Shown here: in pieces, positions 7,028 to 15,776 of the stretch
Layout: each line of letters begins with the position of its first letter
How positions within the stretch are numbered: the stretch's first letter is position 1
Notes under the pieces: model-generated
The model's input: only the letters and a program-made list of their open reading frames with translations
Told to the model about the DNA's origin: nothing
Databases searched by the model: none
Program-made: the position numbers and the translations under genes
IMG/VR virus record: IMGVR_UViG_3300011116_000491
Coordinates: 1-49,614 of that record
Reading direction: 5' to 3' (one strand)
Length of the DNA stretch: 49,614 nucleotides
DNA from: a virus

Positions 7028-9382
7028 TTAGGCGGCAATGCCTTGTATGAACCGAGAGACAAGCACACGATTCACCACTTTCTTTTTATTCAATTTCATA
7101 AAAGCATTTTTCAATTTGTTTGAAGTAACTTTACCTTCGATTTCAAGTTCTTCATCACCAGTTTGCAAATCATTACCACCAGCAACAAGATAGAAAGCAT
7201 TGTATCGAGAATTATGAGAAACAACAAATTTTTCACTTCGCACTTGTTTGATTAGTTTTGCCAATTCATCAGTATATTTGTAGAAATTTTCTTTTCGCAA
7301 TTCTTCCATAGTTTGATTATCAGCAGTAATGTACCGATTATGAATTGCATTTTTCATCCAAGCACGGCGACTTGACAACAGGAAGAAACCAAAAATTTTC
7401 GATTGTGTTGTAACACGGAACCAATCAAAGATAGCTTCACTTAGAATTTCACTGGAATGAGCATTTGGATTATTTACCATAATTTTCTGATATTTGTTTT
7501 GCCTATCAGACAACACAACATTTGTATTACGAAAATCCATACTTCTAGCAGTAAGCATTTCTTCTTGTTTATTGGTTCTGTAATTGGTACGCAATTCTTT
7601 TGTTGCATAGTAATTGCAAGTATCAGCATCACCATCATGCACAATGATTAGACTACTCAAATCCAAATTGTTTTGTTTACGGAACTCTTTCATAATACCA
7701 GCAACAGTATATACTGCCTGAATCATTGGTGTGTTTGAAAGGTTTTCACAATCGGGGCGACCAAATTTATTCCAACGATTATCTTCATATGATTTTTTCA
7801 ACAAAACCATATTACGAATAGATTTAGAAAATTCGGCATTACTCATTTTAGAGTTAAGATATTCACGCAAGTAAACTTCACGGAAGTATACTTCACCAAC
7901 ATTTACATCAAAACAAGATTTTCTTTTTGCAAAGTAATCTTCTCTCGACAAGCCGCTATCAATTTCATGTGAAACTTCACAGTCACCGAAACCATATACG
8001 ATAAATGGAATGTTTACTTTACGGCAGAACATAGAGAGAACCAAAATCTGTTCAATCGAACCCGCCATGTTTTCACTCATAGAACCAGAACGGTCAAGCA
8101 ACAAAATCAAACCATGTGATTTGCCTTTTGGCACAATCATCACTTTACGGAAAATGTTATCGTCAAATTTATAAGTTGACAATTTGTTAATATCAATATC
8201 ACCAGTATCAGAGATTTTTGATTTACTGAAAGATTTGGCAGCCTTACGCATTTCAAATTCTTTAGCAAGCAATGACACATAACGGTCATTCTTAAATTTG
8301 AATTCATTCACGGCAGTTTTAATTTCTTCTTCCGAAAGATACATGTTAGTGATTCTTTCGTTATAATACTGACTTAAAAGCGATTGCACTCTTTTTGCAG
8401 GAGTAATAATCTGTTTATAGTTTGGTTTTGGTAAAGTAACATAAACATATTCTTTACACTTTTCATCGAGCAACATTGCTTCATTGTTGCGGAAGTTGTC
8501 ATCAGTTTGACAAGTTGGTTCGAATTGATCCCTAGAGGAAGGTTGTGAATCTTTAAAACGATTCACTTCCGATTGAATTTCATCATCAGATTCATCATCG
8601 GTATCTTCACCGTCATCACCTTCACCAGAACCATCTTTTTCATTAGAAGTTTCTTTATCGGTATCTTTTTCATTGTTTGAATTGGAATCACCATCAGAGT
8701 CCTGTGGTTCATCGGATTCTTCACCGTCTTCCATTTCATAATCACCATCACCATCATAGTCATCGCCATATGGATCAGAATCGAATTTAAGAAAATCTTG
8801 CAATTGCATATCAAATTGTTCATCTTTTGAATATGCATAAATTTCATCAGCAAGTTTTGTTACTTCATCCCAAGATTCAAGTGATTGGACTTTTTTGACA
8901 AATTCATATTCTTCAGGAGAAAAGTCAATCTTGGCAGTATATTGAGATTTGGTATAAATGTTCAATCTCTCAATAAATGCCAATGTGTTCACATCACGGG
9001 TTCCAATACCGAAGAAGTCACGCTTGTTTAGTTCAGCATAAGCATCACGGAATGATAACCGTAGACCAGGATATTTTCTTTGAATTTTTTTCTCAATGCG
9101 AGCATCTTCAATCACATTAAGGAATGATTTGTAATTCTTACCTTTAGATTTGTCGGTAGCAGCGGAGTGCCAACCTTCCGCAGGAGTCCATCGTGCATGA
9201 CCCACCTCATGTCCAGTAAGTAGGTCATACATTACTCCAGTCATATCTTGCCAGATTGGAAGATATAGAACACGGTTTTGTGGGTCAAACTTAGCAGTTT
9301 GAATTTTTTGGTGTTGTACCGTAAGATTCTCGGTTGCCATGAGTTTGGCAAGTTGAGATTTTGATTCAACTGTAAATGTCAT
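7028..9382 (-). CDS. cobT: CobT-like VWA protein with an HExxH metallopeptidase-like motif
   Basis: This 784-aa protein has three parts. The N-terminal domain contains HEVGH (residues 58-62) inside DLLTGHEVGHARWTP, followed by FLNVIEDARIE, the pattern of putative metallopeptidases that precede VWA-like domains. A highly acidic linker rich in Asp, Glu and Ser covers about residues 205-275. The C-terminal VWA domain has the MIDAS motif DRSGS near residue 430 and a later VHDGDAD. VWA proteins act with MoxR ATPases as metal chelatases or protein-remodelling machines; its partner is the adjacent CobS-like gene. The HExxH motif and lack of any other cobalamin gene argue against literal cobaltochelatase function. 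It has its own sigma-70 promoter. Confidence 0.82.
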   Translation of the reverse strand: MTFTVESKSQLAKLMATENLTVQHQKIQTAKFDPQNRVLYLPIWQDMTGVMYDLLTGHEVGHARWTPAEGWHSAATDKSKGKNYKSFLNVIEDARIEKKIQRKYPGLRLSFRDAYAELNKRDFFGIGTRDVNTLAFIERLNIYTKSQYTAKIDFSPEEYEFVKKVQSLESWDEVTKLADEIYAYSKDEQFDMQLQDFLKFDSDPYGDDYDGDGDYEMEDGEESDEPQDSDGDSNSNNEKDTDKETSNEKDGSGEGDDGEDTDDESDDEIQSEVNRFKDSQPSSRDQFEPTCQTDDNFRNNEAMLLDEKCKEYVYVTLPKPNYKQIITPAKRVQSLLSQYYNERITNMYLSEEEIKTAVNEFKFKNDRYVSLLAKEFEMRKAAKSFSKSKISDTGDIDINKLSTYKFDDNIFRKVMIVPKGKSHGLILLLDRSGSMSENMAGSIEQILVLSMFCRKVNIPFIVYGFGDCEVSHEIDSGLSREDYFAKRKSCFDVNVGEVYFREVYLREYLNSKMSNAEFSKSIRNMVLLKKSYEDNRWNKFGRPDCENLSNTPMIQAVYTVAGIMKEFRKQNNLDLSSLIIVHDGDADTCNYYATKELRTNYRTNKQEEMLTARSMDFRNTNVVLSDRQNKYQKIMVNNPNAHSSEILSEAIFDWFRVTTQSKIFGFFLLSSRRAWMKNAIHNRYITADNQTMEELRKENFYKYTDELAKLIKQVRSEKFVVSHNSRYNAFYLVAGGNDLQTGDEELEIEGKVTSNKLKNAFMKLNKKKVVNRVLVSRFIQGIAA

Positions 9383-9414
9383 AATTTAGATAATCTTTCA
9401 CTTTTGATACTACC

Positions 9415-9443
9415 ATTGTAACATAGTATGGCGGGAAAGTCAA
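9415..9443 (-). promoter_or_regulatory. Sigma-70 promoter for the CobT-like gene
   Basis: TTGACT at 9443-9438, a 17-bp spacer, and TACAAT at 9420-9415. It is preceded by GGGGGC. It lies 33 nt upstream of the ATG. Confidence 0.85.
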
Positions 9444-9447
9444 GCCC

Positions 9448-9500
9448 CCTTGTTGCGTGGAAGCAACACTCTAACTTGTTGATTTGTAAGGGGGTTTTGA
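9448..9500 (-). other. Nested inverted repeats upstream of the cobT promoter
   Basis: CCCCCTT and AAGGGGG can pair across about 40 bases, enclosing an inner hairpin of GTTGC and GCAAC. The inner hairpin and adjoining AGGGGGCTTGAC resemble the element before the cobS promoter. No U-run follows. It could be a factor-binding site, an mRNA-processing hairpin, or a remnant of a duplicated control region. Confidence 0.5.
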
Positions 9501-9522
9501 GAGAATTCTCAGTCATGGTCGT

Positions 9523-9531
9523 ATTATATCA
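9523..9531 (-). promoter_or_regulatory. Extended -10 element TGATATAAT, inside a long hairpin
   Basis: TGnTATAAT is flanked by inverted repeats (CAGTC and GACTG, and TGGTTGT and ACGACCA) between the methyltransferase stop and the cobT promoter. It is identical in core to the element at 87-95. No -35 at correct spacing was found. Confidence 0.35.
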
Positions 9532-9554
9532 CAACCAGACTGAAAAAGAGGCAA

Positions 9555-11147
9555 TTATGGTTTGTAGAATACGAATATGGGTTCGTATTTGAGCCACATC
9601 TTATCGTTGATTTTGCAGAAGTTTTTTGCTTTTGGTAAGCCTGTTTCAGTATCAATTCGATTGCCTCCAGGCATTTGTGCCAATGCCATCTTTAACTTAC
9701 CTTTATATATCATTCCTTTAGAGGTAAGTATATCAATCGAATCTTGTTCTAGTGGCAACATCTCACCACCAAATACTGCATCAGCAATATTCCATAGTAG
9801 ATATCGGTCATGGTTCAAATACTCTACACAAGTCTCTAATGTCTTGCGAAGAAAACCATCTCGCCATGCATCATACTGTGAAAACTTCTTATATGATTGC
9901 TCAGGGTCTTCTGAATATGCTTCTTTTGCAAAGTAAGGTGGTGATGTGAAAATCATATCCAACTTACCTTTATACTTTTGAAAGTTCTTGTCTTTATGAA
10001 TCTCTTCCGAACCATGTTGAAAGATTTCATATGTGTGTGTTTTTGGAAACAAACCAAATGCTCGATATGTCTTTGTATTAAAGAAGTCGGCAAACTCATG
10101 GTACTTTGTGCGACCAGGAGTTGTTGTATGGTCGGTGTTCGGGTCTGTACCAATGTAATGAATGTTTCTTTCATCATCAACAGATAGAGCACCCAACAAT
10201 CTACCACCCCAACCAGAAGATGGGTCATAGATGTTGATTTGTTCCTGTGTTTTAATATGGTCTGTATATCTCTCATACAGATATTTGGCAGTCAATGGTG
10301 GGAAATTAACTGCATACTGACAGAATGAAATACGAAATGCTTTTAGACCAACAGGAAATAACTTCTGACCTTTTTCATACAAACGAATACGAAACAATTG
10401 TGCATCTTTGTGGTCAACATTCGTAATACAATTCTTTGGAATGAATGATGGATTACTTGCATGTAATTGCAACAACTCATCTTTAGTGATACGAAGATAT
10501 GTTTGGTCTTTTAAATCTTCATTGTAACCAGTATACTCTTTATCACCAGCATTTGGTTCTAACCAATAATCATGTGTGCCATATTTTCGTGCTGATGTTT
10601 CAAACCAATTTAAGAATTCATTTGTTGATGTTGCCTTAAATCGCAATGAACCAATCTCAATGATTTGGTTTAATTTAATTGGTGTCGAGTAGTGATAGAA
10701 AGAATCTCTTTTGAAATGCCGTGATGCATAAGTGATGAATGTATCTAACAAGTCATCTTTGGCAAAGTAATCATAAATTGATTTGCCACTATTAACATCT
10801 GCCGTGTAGTTGATGCGAGTTTTCATCATGGTTGGAAACCATTGATTGACTGCATTGCCCACTACACTTGTATTCCGAATCACATCTTCTTCACCTGTGA
10901 GTTCATCTTTCACAAGAAATTTATGAACAGGAAAAGAAGTCATTTCATTAAATTGGTCGATGATTTCTTGCTCGTCATAACCAACTCTAGGTGGTTGTCC
11001 TTTTTCATCCCATAGTTTAACTACTGTCTTACGAAGGTCGATTGCCCAATCTCTGAATTCTTCCTTTGACATTGCAAGGATATCTTCAAATTTTTTATTG
11101 CAATCCGATTCTAGTAGTTCTCTATTCTTTTCGTAAAAATATTTCAT
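9555..11147 (-). CDS. DNA methyltransferase with SPPY motif
   Basis: This 530-aa protein has an S-adenosylmethionine-binding motif in DPSSGWGGRLLGAL (about 307-320) and a catalytic TSPPYF motif near residue 400, an N4-cytosine or N6-adenine amino-methyltransferase signature (SPPY is usual for N4-cytosine enzymes). The 300-residue N-terminal half is not recognisable and may give target recognition. The C-terminus (FVFYKP) closes the fold. No restriction endonuclease gene is adjacent, so it is an orphan enzyme, probably marking phage DNA against host restriction. It overlaps the GNAT gene by 4 nt and is the last gene of the operon starting at 15952. Confidence 0.83.
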   Translation of the reverse strand: MKYFYEKNRELLESDCNKKFEDILAMSKEEFRDWAIDLRKTVVKLWDEKGQPPRVGYDEQEIIDQFNEMTSFPVHKFLVKDELTGEEDVIRNTSVVGNAVNQWFPTMMKTRINYTADVNSGKSIYDYFAKDDLLDTFITYASRHFKRDSFYHYSTPIKLNQIIEIGSLRFKATSTNEFLNWFETSARKYGTHDYWLEPNAGDKEYTGYNEDLKDQTYLRITKDELLQLHASNPSFIPKNCITNVDHKDAQLFRIRLYEKGQKLFPVGLKAFRISFCQYAVNFPPLTAKYLYERYTDHIKTQEQINIYDPSSGWGGRLLGALSVDDERNIHYIGTDPNTDHTTTPGRTKYHEFADFFNTKTYRAFGLFPKTHTYEIFQHGSEEIHKDKNFQKYKGKLDMIFTSPPYFAKEAYSEDPEQSYKKFSQYDAWRDGFLRKTLETCVEYLNHDRYLLWNIADAVFGGEMLPLEQDSIDILTSKGMIYKGKLKMALAQMPGGNRIDTETGLPKAKNFCKINDKMWLKYEPIFVFYKP

Positions 11148-11578
11148 TCTTTTCCATTATCAAATTTATACACCACACCAGGTATACTACCACCTGCCCA
11201 ACTTGTATCACTTACATTCTTCATGCCATTCTTTTCATAGAAGGCTCTTGCTCTAGGATTCTCTGCACGAACAGTTAACCAAACAACTTTATGCATAGAG
11301 AAAAACTCTTTCAAAACTTTTGTTGCATTGCCTGAACCTTGTTCAATAGTGACAATCTGTCCAATATGTGCATCACCCTTTTGTGCTTCTACTTTGCCTA
11401 TTTTTTGTTTTCTTTTATAAACACCGAACACAATCACAACACCATCTTGTAGAATAACATTGTTTGCTTCTATCTTTCGTTTAAGGTAATCTTGCCGTAT
11501 ATGTGGAAAGTAAGCTTTCCGATACGGTGCGAATATAGATTCTATCACAGATAAGTCATCAAGTGTGGCAATATTCAT
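11144..11578 (-). CDS. GNAT-family N-acetyltransferase
   Basis: This 144-aa protein has the GNAT layout: N-terminal DDLSVIESIFAPYRKAYFP, a beta strand carrying HIGQIVTIEQGSGNATKVLKEFF where the acetyl-CoA pyrophosphate loop lies (GSGNAT in place of a typical Q/RxxGxG/A), and the C-terminal AENPRARAFYEKNGMKNV. The acceptor is unknown. It overlaps peptide deformylase upstream and the methyltransferase downstream by 4 nt each, so the three are translationally coupled. Candidate substrates are protein N-termini exposed by deformylation, or a modified base, but neither is shown. Confidence 0.85.
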   Translation of the reverse strand: MNIATLDDLSVIESIFAPYRKAYFPHIRQDYLKRKIEANNVILQDGVVIVFGVYKRKQKIGKVEAQKGDAHIGQIVTIEQGSGNATKVLKEFFSMHKVVWLTVRAENPRARAFYEKNGMKNVSDTSWAGGSIPGVVYKFDNGKE

Positions 11579-12144
11579 TTCTTTCGCCTTTGCATTTTCT
11601 TAATCATTTTTTCTTGCCGTTGTTTTGCTAATTGTAACGCAACTGGACCAACATGTTGGGTAAACTTAACACCATTCAAATGGTCTAGTTCATGCAAGAA
11701 ACATCTGGCAGTCAAACCCTCTAATCTGATTTGTTTAAATGCACCAGTCTCATCATAAAATTCAACATCACACCAAACAGGTCGTTCTACCTTTACATAC
11801 AAAGCAGGAAAAGACAAACAACCTTCATTGTCTTTCACCAACTCTTCTGATTGAGCAACAACTTTTGGATTGATACATGCAATCTGAAAATGTTCTGTGC
11901 CTATAACAAACACTCTTTCAAATACACCACATTGATTAGCTGCGAGTCCAACACCACCATATAACTTCATGGTCATCTTTAGTCTTGTAACTAAGTTTTT
12001 AATTGTTGGATTTGGAATTGCTTCTTTGTATTCAGGAATAGGAACACTTAACATTGGATGTTTATCACTAAACAACGGCAATGGATCCAATCTTTGTTCA
12101 GTAACAACACCTGAACCTGTGTCAATAGTTAAAATTTCACTCAT
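11575..12144 (-). CDS. def: Peptide deformylase
   Basis: The start is taken as ATG 12144, which overlaps the preceding stop as ATGA; the longer frame would need a TTG at 12159. The 189-aa product contains all three deformylase motifs: GVGLAANQ (64-71), EGCLS (107-111) with the metal-binding Cys, and HELDH (151-155) with two His ligands and the catalytic Glu. The enzyme removes formyl groups from nascent proteins. Phage deformylases are well known in marine T4-like viruses. The catalytic set is intact, so an active enzyme is expected. It is in the gp47-gp46 operon. Confidence 0.95.
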   Translation of the reverse strand: MSEILTIDTGSGVVTEQRLDPLPLFSDKHPMLSVPIPEYKEAIPNPTIKNLVTRLKMTMKLYGGVGLAANQCGVFERVFVIGTEHFQIACINPKVVAQSEELVKDNEGCLSFPALYVKVERPVWCDVEFYDETGAFKQIRLEGLTARCFLHELDHLNGVKFTQHVGPVALQLAKQRQEKMIKKMQRRKK

Positions 12145-12323
12145 ACTTTCATCACCCAATCTTCTGCAAATACTTCTGCATCTTCTTCTGATTTAAAATC
12201 TGCTCTAAAAGAAGTTCCTGTTTCATTCATCATTGAGACATAATATTTGCCATCAATTGTTTCTTTAAATACAGTTGCTTTTCTTTTTTCATCGTCACTT
12301 ACAAATATACTCATTGTAATCAT
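12141..12323 (-). CDS. Small protein of unknown function (60 aa)
   Basis: A 60-residue protein between gp46 and peptide deformylase, overlapping both by 4 nt (ATGA). An alternative ATG three codons in (MSIFVSDDEKRK) would also serve. The sequence has a beta-strand-rich first half and FKSEEDAEVFAEDW near the end, a pattern of a small alpha-beta fold. Function not recognised. Confidence 0.75.
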   Translation of the reverse strand: MITMSIFVSDDEKRKATVFKETIDGKYYVSMMNETGTSFRADFKSEEDAEVFAEDWVMKV

Positions 12324-14032
12324 TTTACTATCCTTGAAAAGTTTTTTATTTTCTCAAATCGAATGACATTACTAAACTTATCTTGTAGAATATCACCCTT
12401 ATGTGAAATAACAAAAAGATTCACACCGTCTAACATATGTAGGATTTTCATTAACTCTTCTGTTCCACCTGTATCTAGGCTTGAATCAAATACTTCATCC
12501 AGTATCAATAGATTTGTATTGGATGAATTCTTTAACTTGGCAACTGCTCGCCAAGTCAACATCAATGCCATATCAATTCGTTGTTTTTCACCTTCAGAAA
12601 AATTATTGTAAGTAAATTCATCACGGTGTCTGGACTTAATAGTTTCTTTGAACGATTCATCAAGATTAAAATTGACAAAGAAATCCAAAGATGCTAAATA
12701 CTTATTCACCAACTTGTTTATGATAGGCAGATATTGTTTGATAATCTTAGTTTTGATACCTGTATCTTTTAACAAACCAGAGGCAACTTCATAATATGTT
12801 TTATCTTGTATTAATACTCGCAACTCTTCTTGCAATAGAGACAGAGAGTCCTTTAATTCTTTTAGCTCTTGCTGTTCTTTCTCTGACACTACCTTTGATT
12901 GCTTAAGTTCTTCAATTTGTTTCTGTAACTTGGCAATATATTTGTTTGTTTCAGTTATAGAAGTATTGTTTGTAGCAATCTTAATTTGTAGTGCCTGAAT
13001 TTTCTTCTGCACTTCACTAATAGAATTTAGTTTGTTTTGTTCTGCCAACAATCTAGTTTCTAACTCTGTGAGTCCGTGTTCACATTCTGTAACTTTGGTC
13101 TGCAAAGTTTGTAATTCTGCCTCTTTAAACTCCAAGGCAATGGCTTGCCGACAGGTTGGACAATCATCATTGTGTGCAAAGAAACTAATATCTTTTCGAA
13201 ATTTGGATAGATTGCTTTCAATCTGCGATTCAAGTTTAGTAATCTTCTTGACCTTATCCTCAACCACAGTCTTTTCTGATACCAAGTTTTGATATGTTTC
13301 GACCTGTGTGGAGAGGTTAGCAATTTCTGCATGTAGGGTTTGTATGGTGTCGCTGTTGCATTGAATCTCTTCATCATATTCTTTCACCTTATCATCATTG
13401 TTTTGTTTCAATTCTTTGATATGTTTTTCTTGCATATCATATTTTTGCTGAGACAAATCTATTTCATACTTTTTGTTTGAAGTTAAATCTTTGTTGTTTG
13501 ATAGTTTATCTTTAAGAATACCATTCATAGTAGAAAAGATTTGAATATCAAGCAAGTCTTCAATGATTGCTCTGCGGTCAGATGCCGACAATTGCATGAA
13601 TGGAACAAATGATGCCGAACCAAGAATAACAATCTGCGTAAATGACTTATAATTTAATTTGAGAATTGTCTTCTCTAAAATTTCTTGATAGTCTCTTGCA
13701 GCGGCATCTTGATTCAACAACTCACCATTCTGATAAATCTCAAAGACATTTGGTTTAATACCTCTAATAACTTTGTATGATTTATTGTTTGTGTCGAATC
13801 CAATTTCAACGATACAATCTTTATTGTTGATAGAATTCAATAGACTAGGTTTGTTGATACTGCGAAATGCTTTACCAAACAAGCCAAAGCACAACGCATC
13901 AAGCATTGTGCTTTTTCCAGAACCATTGTTTCCAACAATCAAAGTATTTTGATTGCTATCTAATTTGATTTCAGTAAAATAATTACCCGTGGAAAGAAGA
14001 TTCTTCCAGCGAACATAACGAAATATAATCAT
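12320..14032 (-). CDS. 46: Recombination endonuclease ATPase subunit gp46 (Rad50/SbcC-like)
   Basis: This 570-aa protein (T4 gp46 is 560) has Walker A GNNGSGKST (34-42), long coiled-coil arms, a zinc-hook CPTC near residue 291, a signature region NFSEGEKQRIDMAL, and Walker B NLLILDEVFDSSLD. With gp47 it resects double-strand ends for recombination-dependent replication and degrades host DNA. Unusually, a 2OG-Fe(II) oxygenase gene lies between 47 and 46; the two overlap by one base (TAATG). Confidence 0.97.
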   Translation of the reverse strand: MIIFRYVRWKNLLSTGNYFTEIKLDSNQNTLIVGNNGSGKSTMLDALCFGLFGKAFRSINKPSLLNSINNKDCIVEIGFDTNNKSYKVIRGIKPNVFEIYQNGELLNQDAAARDYQEILEKTILKLNYKSFTQIVILGSASFVPFMQLSASDRRAIIEDLLDIQIFSTMNGILKDKLSNNKDLTSNKKYEIDLSQQKYDMQEKHIKELKQNNDDKVKEYDEEIQCNSDTIQTLHAEIANLSTQVETYQNLVSEKTVVEDKVKKITKLESQIESNLSKFRKDISFFAHNDDCPTCRQAIALEFKEAELQTLQTKVTECEHGLTELETRLLAEQNKLNSISEVQKKIQALQIKIATNNTSITETNKYIAKLQKQIEELKQSKVVSEKEQQELKELKDSLSLLQEELRVLIQDKTYYEVASGLLKDTGIKTKIIKQYLPIINKLVNKYLASLDFFVNFNLDESFKETIKSRHRDEFTYNNFSEGEKQRIDMALMLTWRAVAKLKNSSNTNLLILDEVFDSSLDTGGTEELMKILHMLDGVNLFVISHKGDILQDKFSNVIRFEKIKNFSRIVK

Positions 14033-14700
14033 TATCTAAATTTTGGTCCTGTCACCCATACAACAACTGACTTTCTTTTGCCCTTGGTTACTGGTGCAAC
14101 TCTATGAAGCATAAACGATGGAAAAATAATCATTCTTCCTTTTTTAGTAGGAATAGTTTCTGCTTTTTCTTCCATACTATTATTGATTTGAAATTCACCA
14201 CCTTCATACTCATCACCAGGTTCATTCACACACATTGTAATAGATAATTTTCTTACTTCATTCATATCAGCAGGAACATTCTTACCCATGATTGTATCCA
14301 TGTGATAATCATATCTACCCTTTTCGTGTGCTTCATATTCTGTATATTGAAATGTATCATATCCATTCAAATCAAAACCATAATATTGATTGTTAATAGA
14401 TTCAATTACAAAATTCATTCGTTGAAAAATCCATGCGGTATCTGCATTGGTAGGTTCCCAATTATAAAATCTTACATTTGATACACGAACATTTTCATTT
14501 GTGTCTTGTTTAACAATTTCTTTTCCATCTTTGTCAATTTCAACAGCACCAACTGTTGTGCCTCTTTCAACACCATGTGTATTAAAATAAACACACATCT
14601 TATCCAATTCTTCGTTAGTAAATGCACCATCCCAATAACACCATGGATAAAAGATTCTTTGTCTTTCTTTTGGATAATTGTAAATAGTTTTATAGTTCAT
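14032..14700 (-). CDS. 2OG-Fe(II) oxygenase (prolyl-4-hydroxylase-like)
   Basis: This 222-aa protein has the iron-binding HxD in DYHMDTI (near residue 132), a distal His in FMLHRVAPVTKGKRKSVVVW (near 199) and a following Arg or Lys that would bind 2-oxoglutarate. The layout matches the PiuC and P4H families common in marine T4-like phages. It would hydroxylate a protein or other substrate using Fe(II), oxygen and 2-oxoglutarate. It is locked between gp47 and gp46 by ATGA and TAATG overlaps, so it is made in step with the nuclease. The substrate is unknown. Confidence 0.88.
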   Translation of the reverse strand: MNYKTIYNYPKERQRIFYPWCYWDGAFTNEELDKMCVYFNTHGVERGTTVGAVEIDKDGKEIVKQDTNENVRVSNVRFYNWEPTNADTAWIFQRMNFVIESINNQYYGFDLNGYDTFQYTEYEAHEKGRYDYHMDTIMGKNVPADMNEVRKLSITMCVNEPGDEYEGGEFQINNSMEEKAETIPTKKGRMIIFPSFMLHRVAPVTKGKRKSVVVWVTGPKFR

Positions 14701-15776
14701 TCTGTTCTCTCCGTGTTCAGCGCTTCTACATATAGTTCACGCATCAATGTTTTAAGTTTTTCATTCTCGACATTCAATGTCAGATTATCAATATACTTAG
14801 AAAGAATTGTCATTGTATCTTCAGCTTGGTCAACAATTTCTTGATCCAAATCAATCAGAGTATCACTAAAATCCTCCACAATCGATAAGTCTGCAACACC
14901 TGCTTTATAGATGTTATCTAACACACTATCAAATAGGAATGGATTTTGTTTGTTTACTACAATCACTTTTACAAAGGTATCTTTGAGTGCATTGTAATTG
15001 TATTTTTTCCATGTTTCAAAATCACTCACACCGTCATCATAGGTAATTTTATAAAACATCTTATTTGGATTTTGTATGAATTCAATTTGTCTTGTCTCAG
15101 TATCAAAGACATGGAATCCTCTTGGGTCGTTATAGTCTGCCCAAGTCATTTCATATTGATTGCCAAGATATGTGATGTTACCACTTGATGATTTATGATG
15201 AAAGTGTCCAGATAAAACAATATCAAATCTATCAAATATTTTCTTATCAAGACCTTCGTGACAGATATTGCCTCGATCCATTTCAAATCCAGCAATTTCA
15301 AAATGCCCAAATACAACTTCTACTGGTGCAGTCTTCAACATTTCCATAGACTGTTCGTAATTGTCTTCACATATCCAAGGCATCAATAATATTTTTAATC
15401 CATCAAACTCAACAATTTTTGGATCCGTATAGATGAAAGGTTCATGCACACCATCATAAGTTGAACATAGATTATGAATTGCATTTACTTTGTTGGTGTT
15501 CTTATAGTATGTGTCGTGATTACCAATCATAATGTGAGTATCAATACCTTCTGTCCATAATCTTTTCATAAATCGATTTTGAAAATCAGATGCGATATTG
15601 TGATTGATAAATTTTCTGCGGTCAACAACATCACCCAAATGAATGAGTGTTTTAATATTGTGTTCTTTTAGATAAGGAAAGAATGTGTTTTCCCAAAACT
15701 TAAAAAAGAATTCGTTGAATGTTGCACTATCACCTCTTGCACCGAAGTGAGTATCATTAATCAAAGCAATTTTCAT
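14697..15776 (-). CDS. 47: Recombination endonuclease nuclease subunit gp47 (Mre11/SbcD-like)
   Basis: This 359-aa protein (T4 gp47 is 339) starts with the metallophosphoesterase motif NDTHFGARG (D8, H10), followed by HLGDVVDRR, MIGNHDTYY and LSGHFHHK, which together give the two-metal nuclease site. With gp46 it forms the Mre11-Rad50-like complex. It overlaps the YdcH-like gene upstream and the 2OG oxygenase downstream by 4 nt each. Confidence 0.97.
   Translation of the reverse strand: MKIALINDTHFGARGDSATFNEFFFKFWENTFFPYLKEHNIKTLIHLGDVVDRRKFINHNIASDFQNRFMKRLWTEGIDTHIMIGNHDTYYKNTNKVNAIHNLCSTYDGVHEPFIYTDPKIVEFDGLKILLMPWICEDNYEQSMEMLKTAPVEVVFGHFEIAGFEMDRGNICHEGLDKKIFDRFDIVLSGHFHHKSSSGNITYLGNQYEMTWADYNDPRGFHVFDTETRQIEFIQNPNKMFYKITYDDGVSDFETWKKYNYNALKDTFVKVIVVNKQNPFLFDSVLDNIYKAGVADLSIVEDFSDTLIDLDQEIVDQAEDTMTILSKYIDNLTLNVENEKLKTLMRELYVEALNTERTE

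Noticed and set aside
5726-9382. Reading the CobS/CobT pair as cobalamin biosynthesis genes
   Set aside because: No CobN or other cobalamin gene is present, the VWA protein has an HExxH motif, and MoxR-VWA pairs have many other uses; names kept only as conventional labels.
12145-12159. TTG start for peptide deformylase
   Set aside because: ATG at 12144 overlaps the upstream stop as ATGA, which fits the coupling pattern of the operon.
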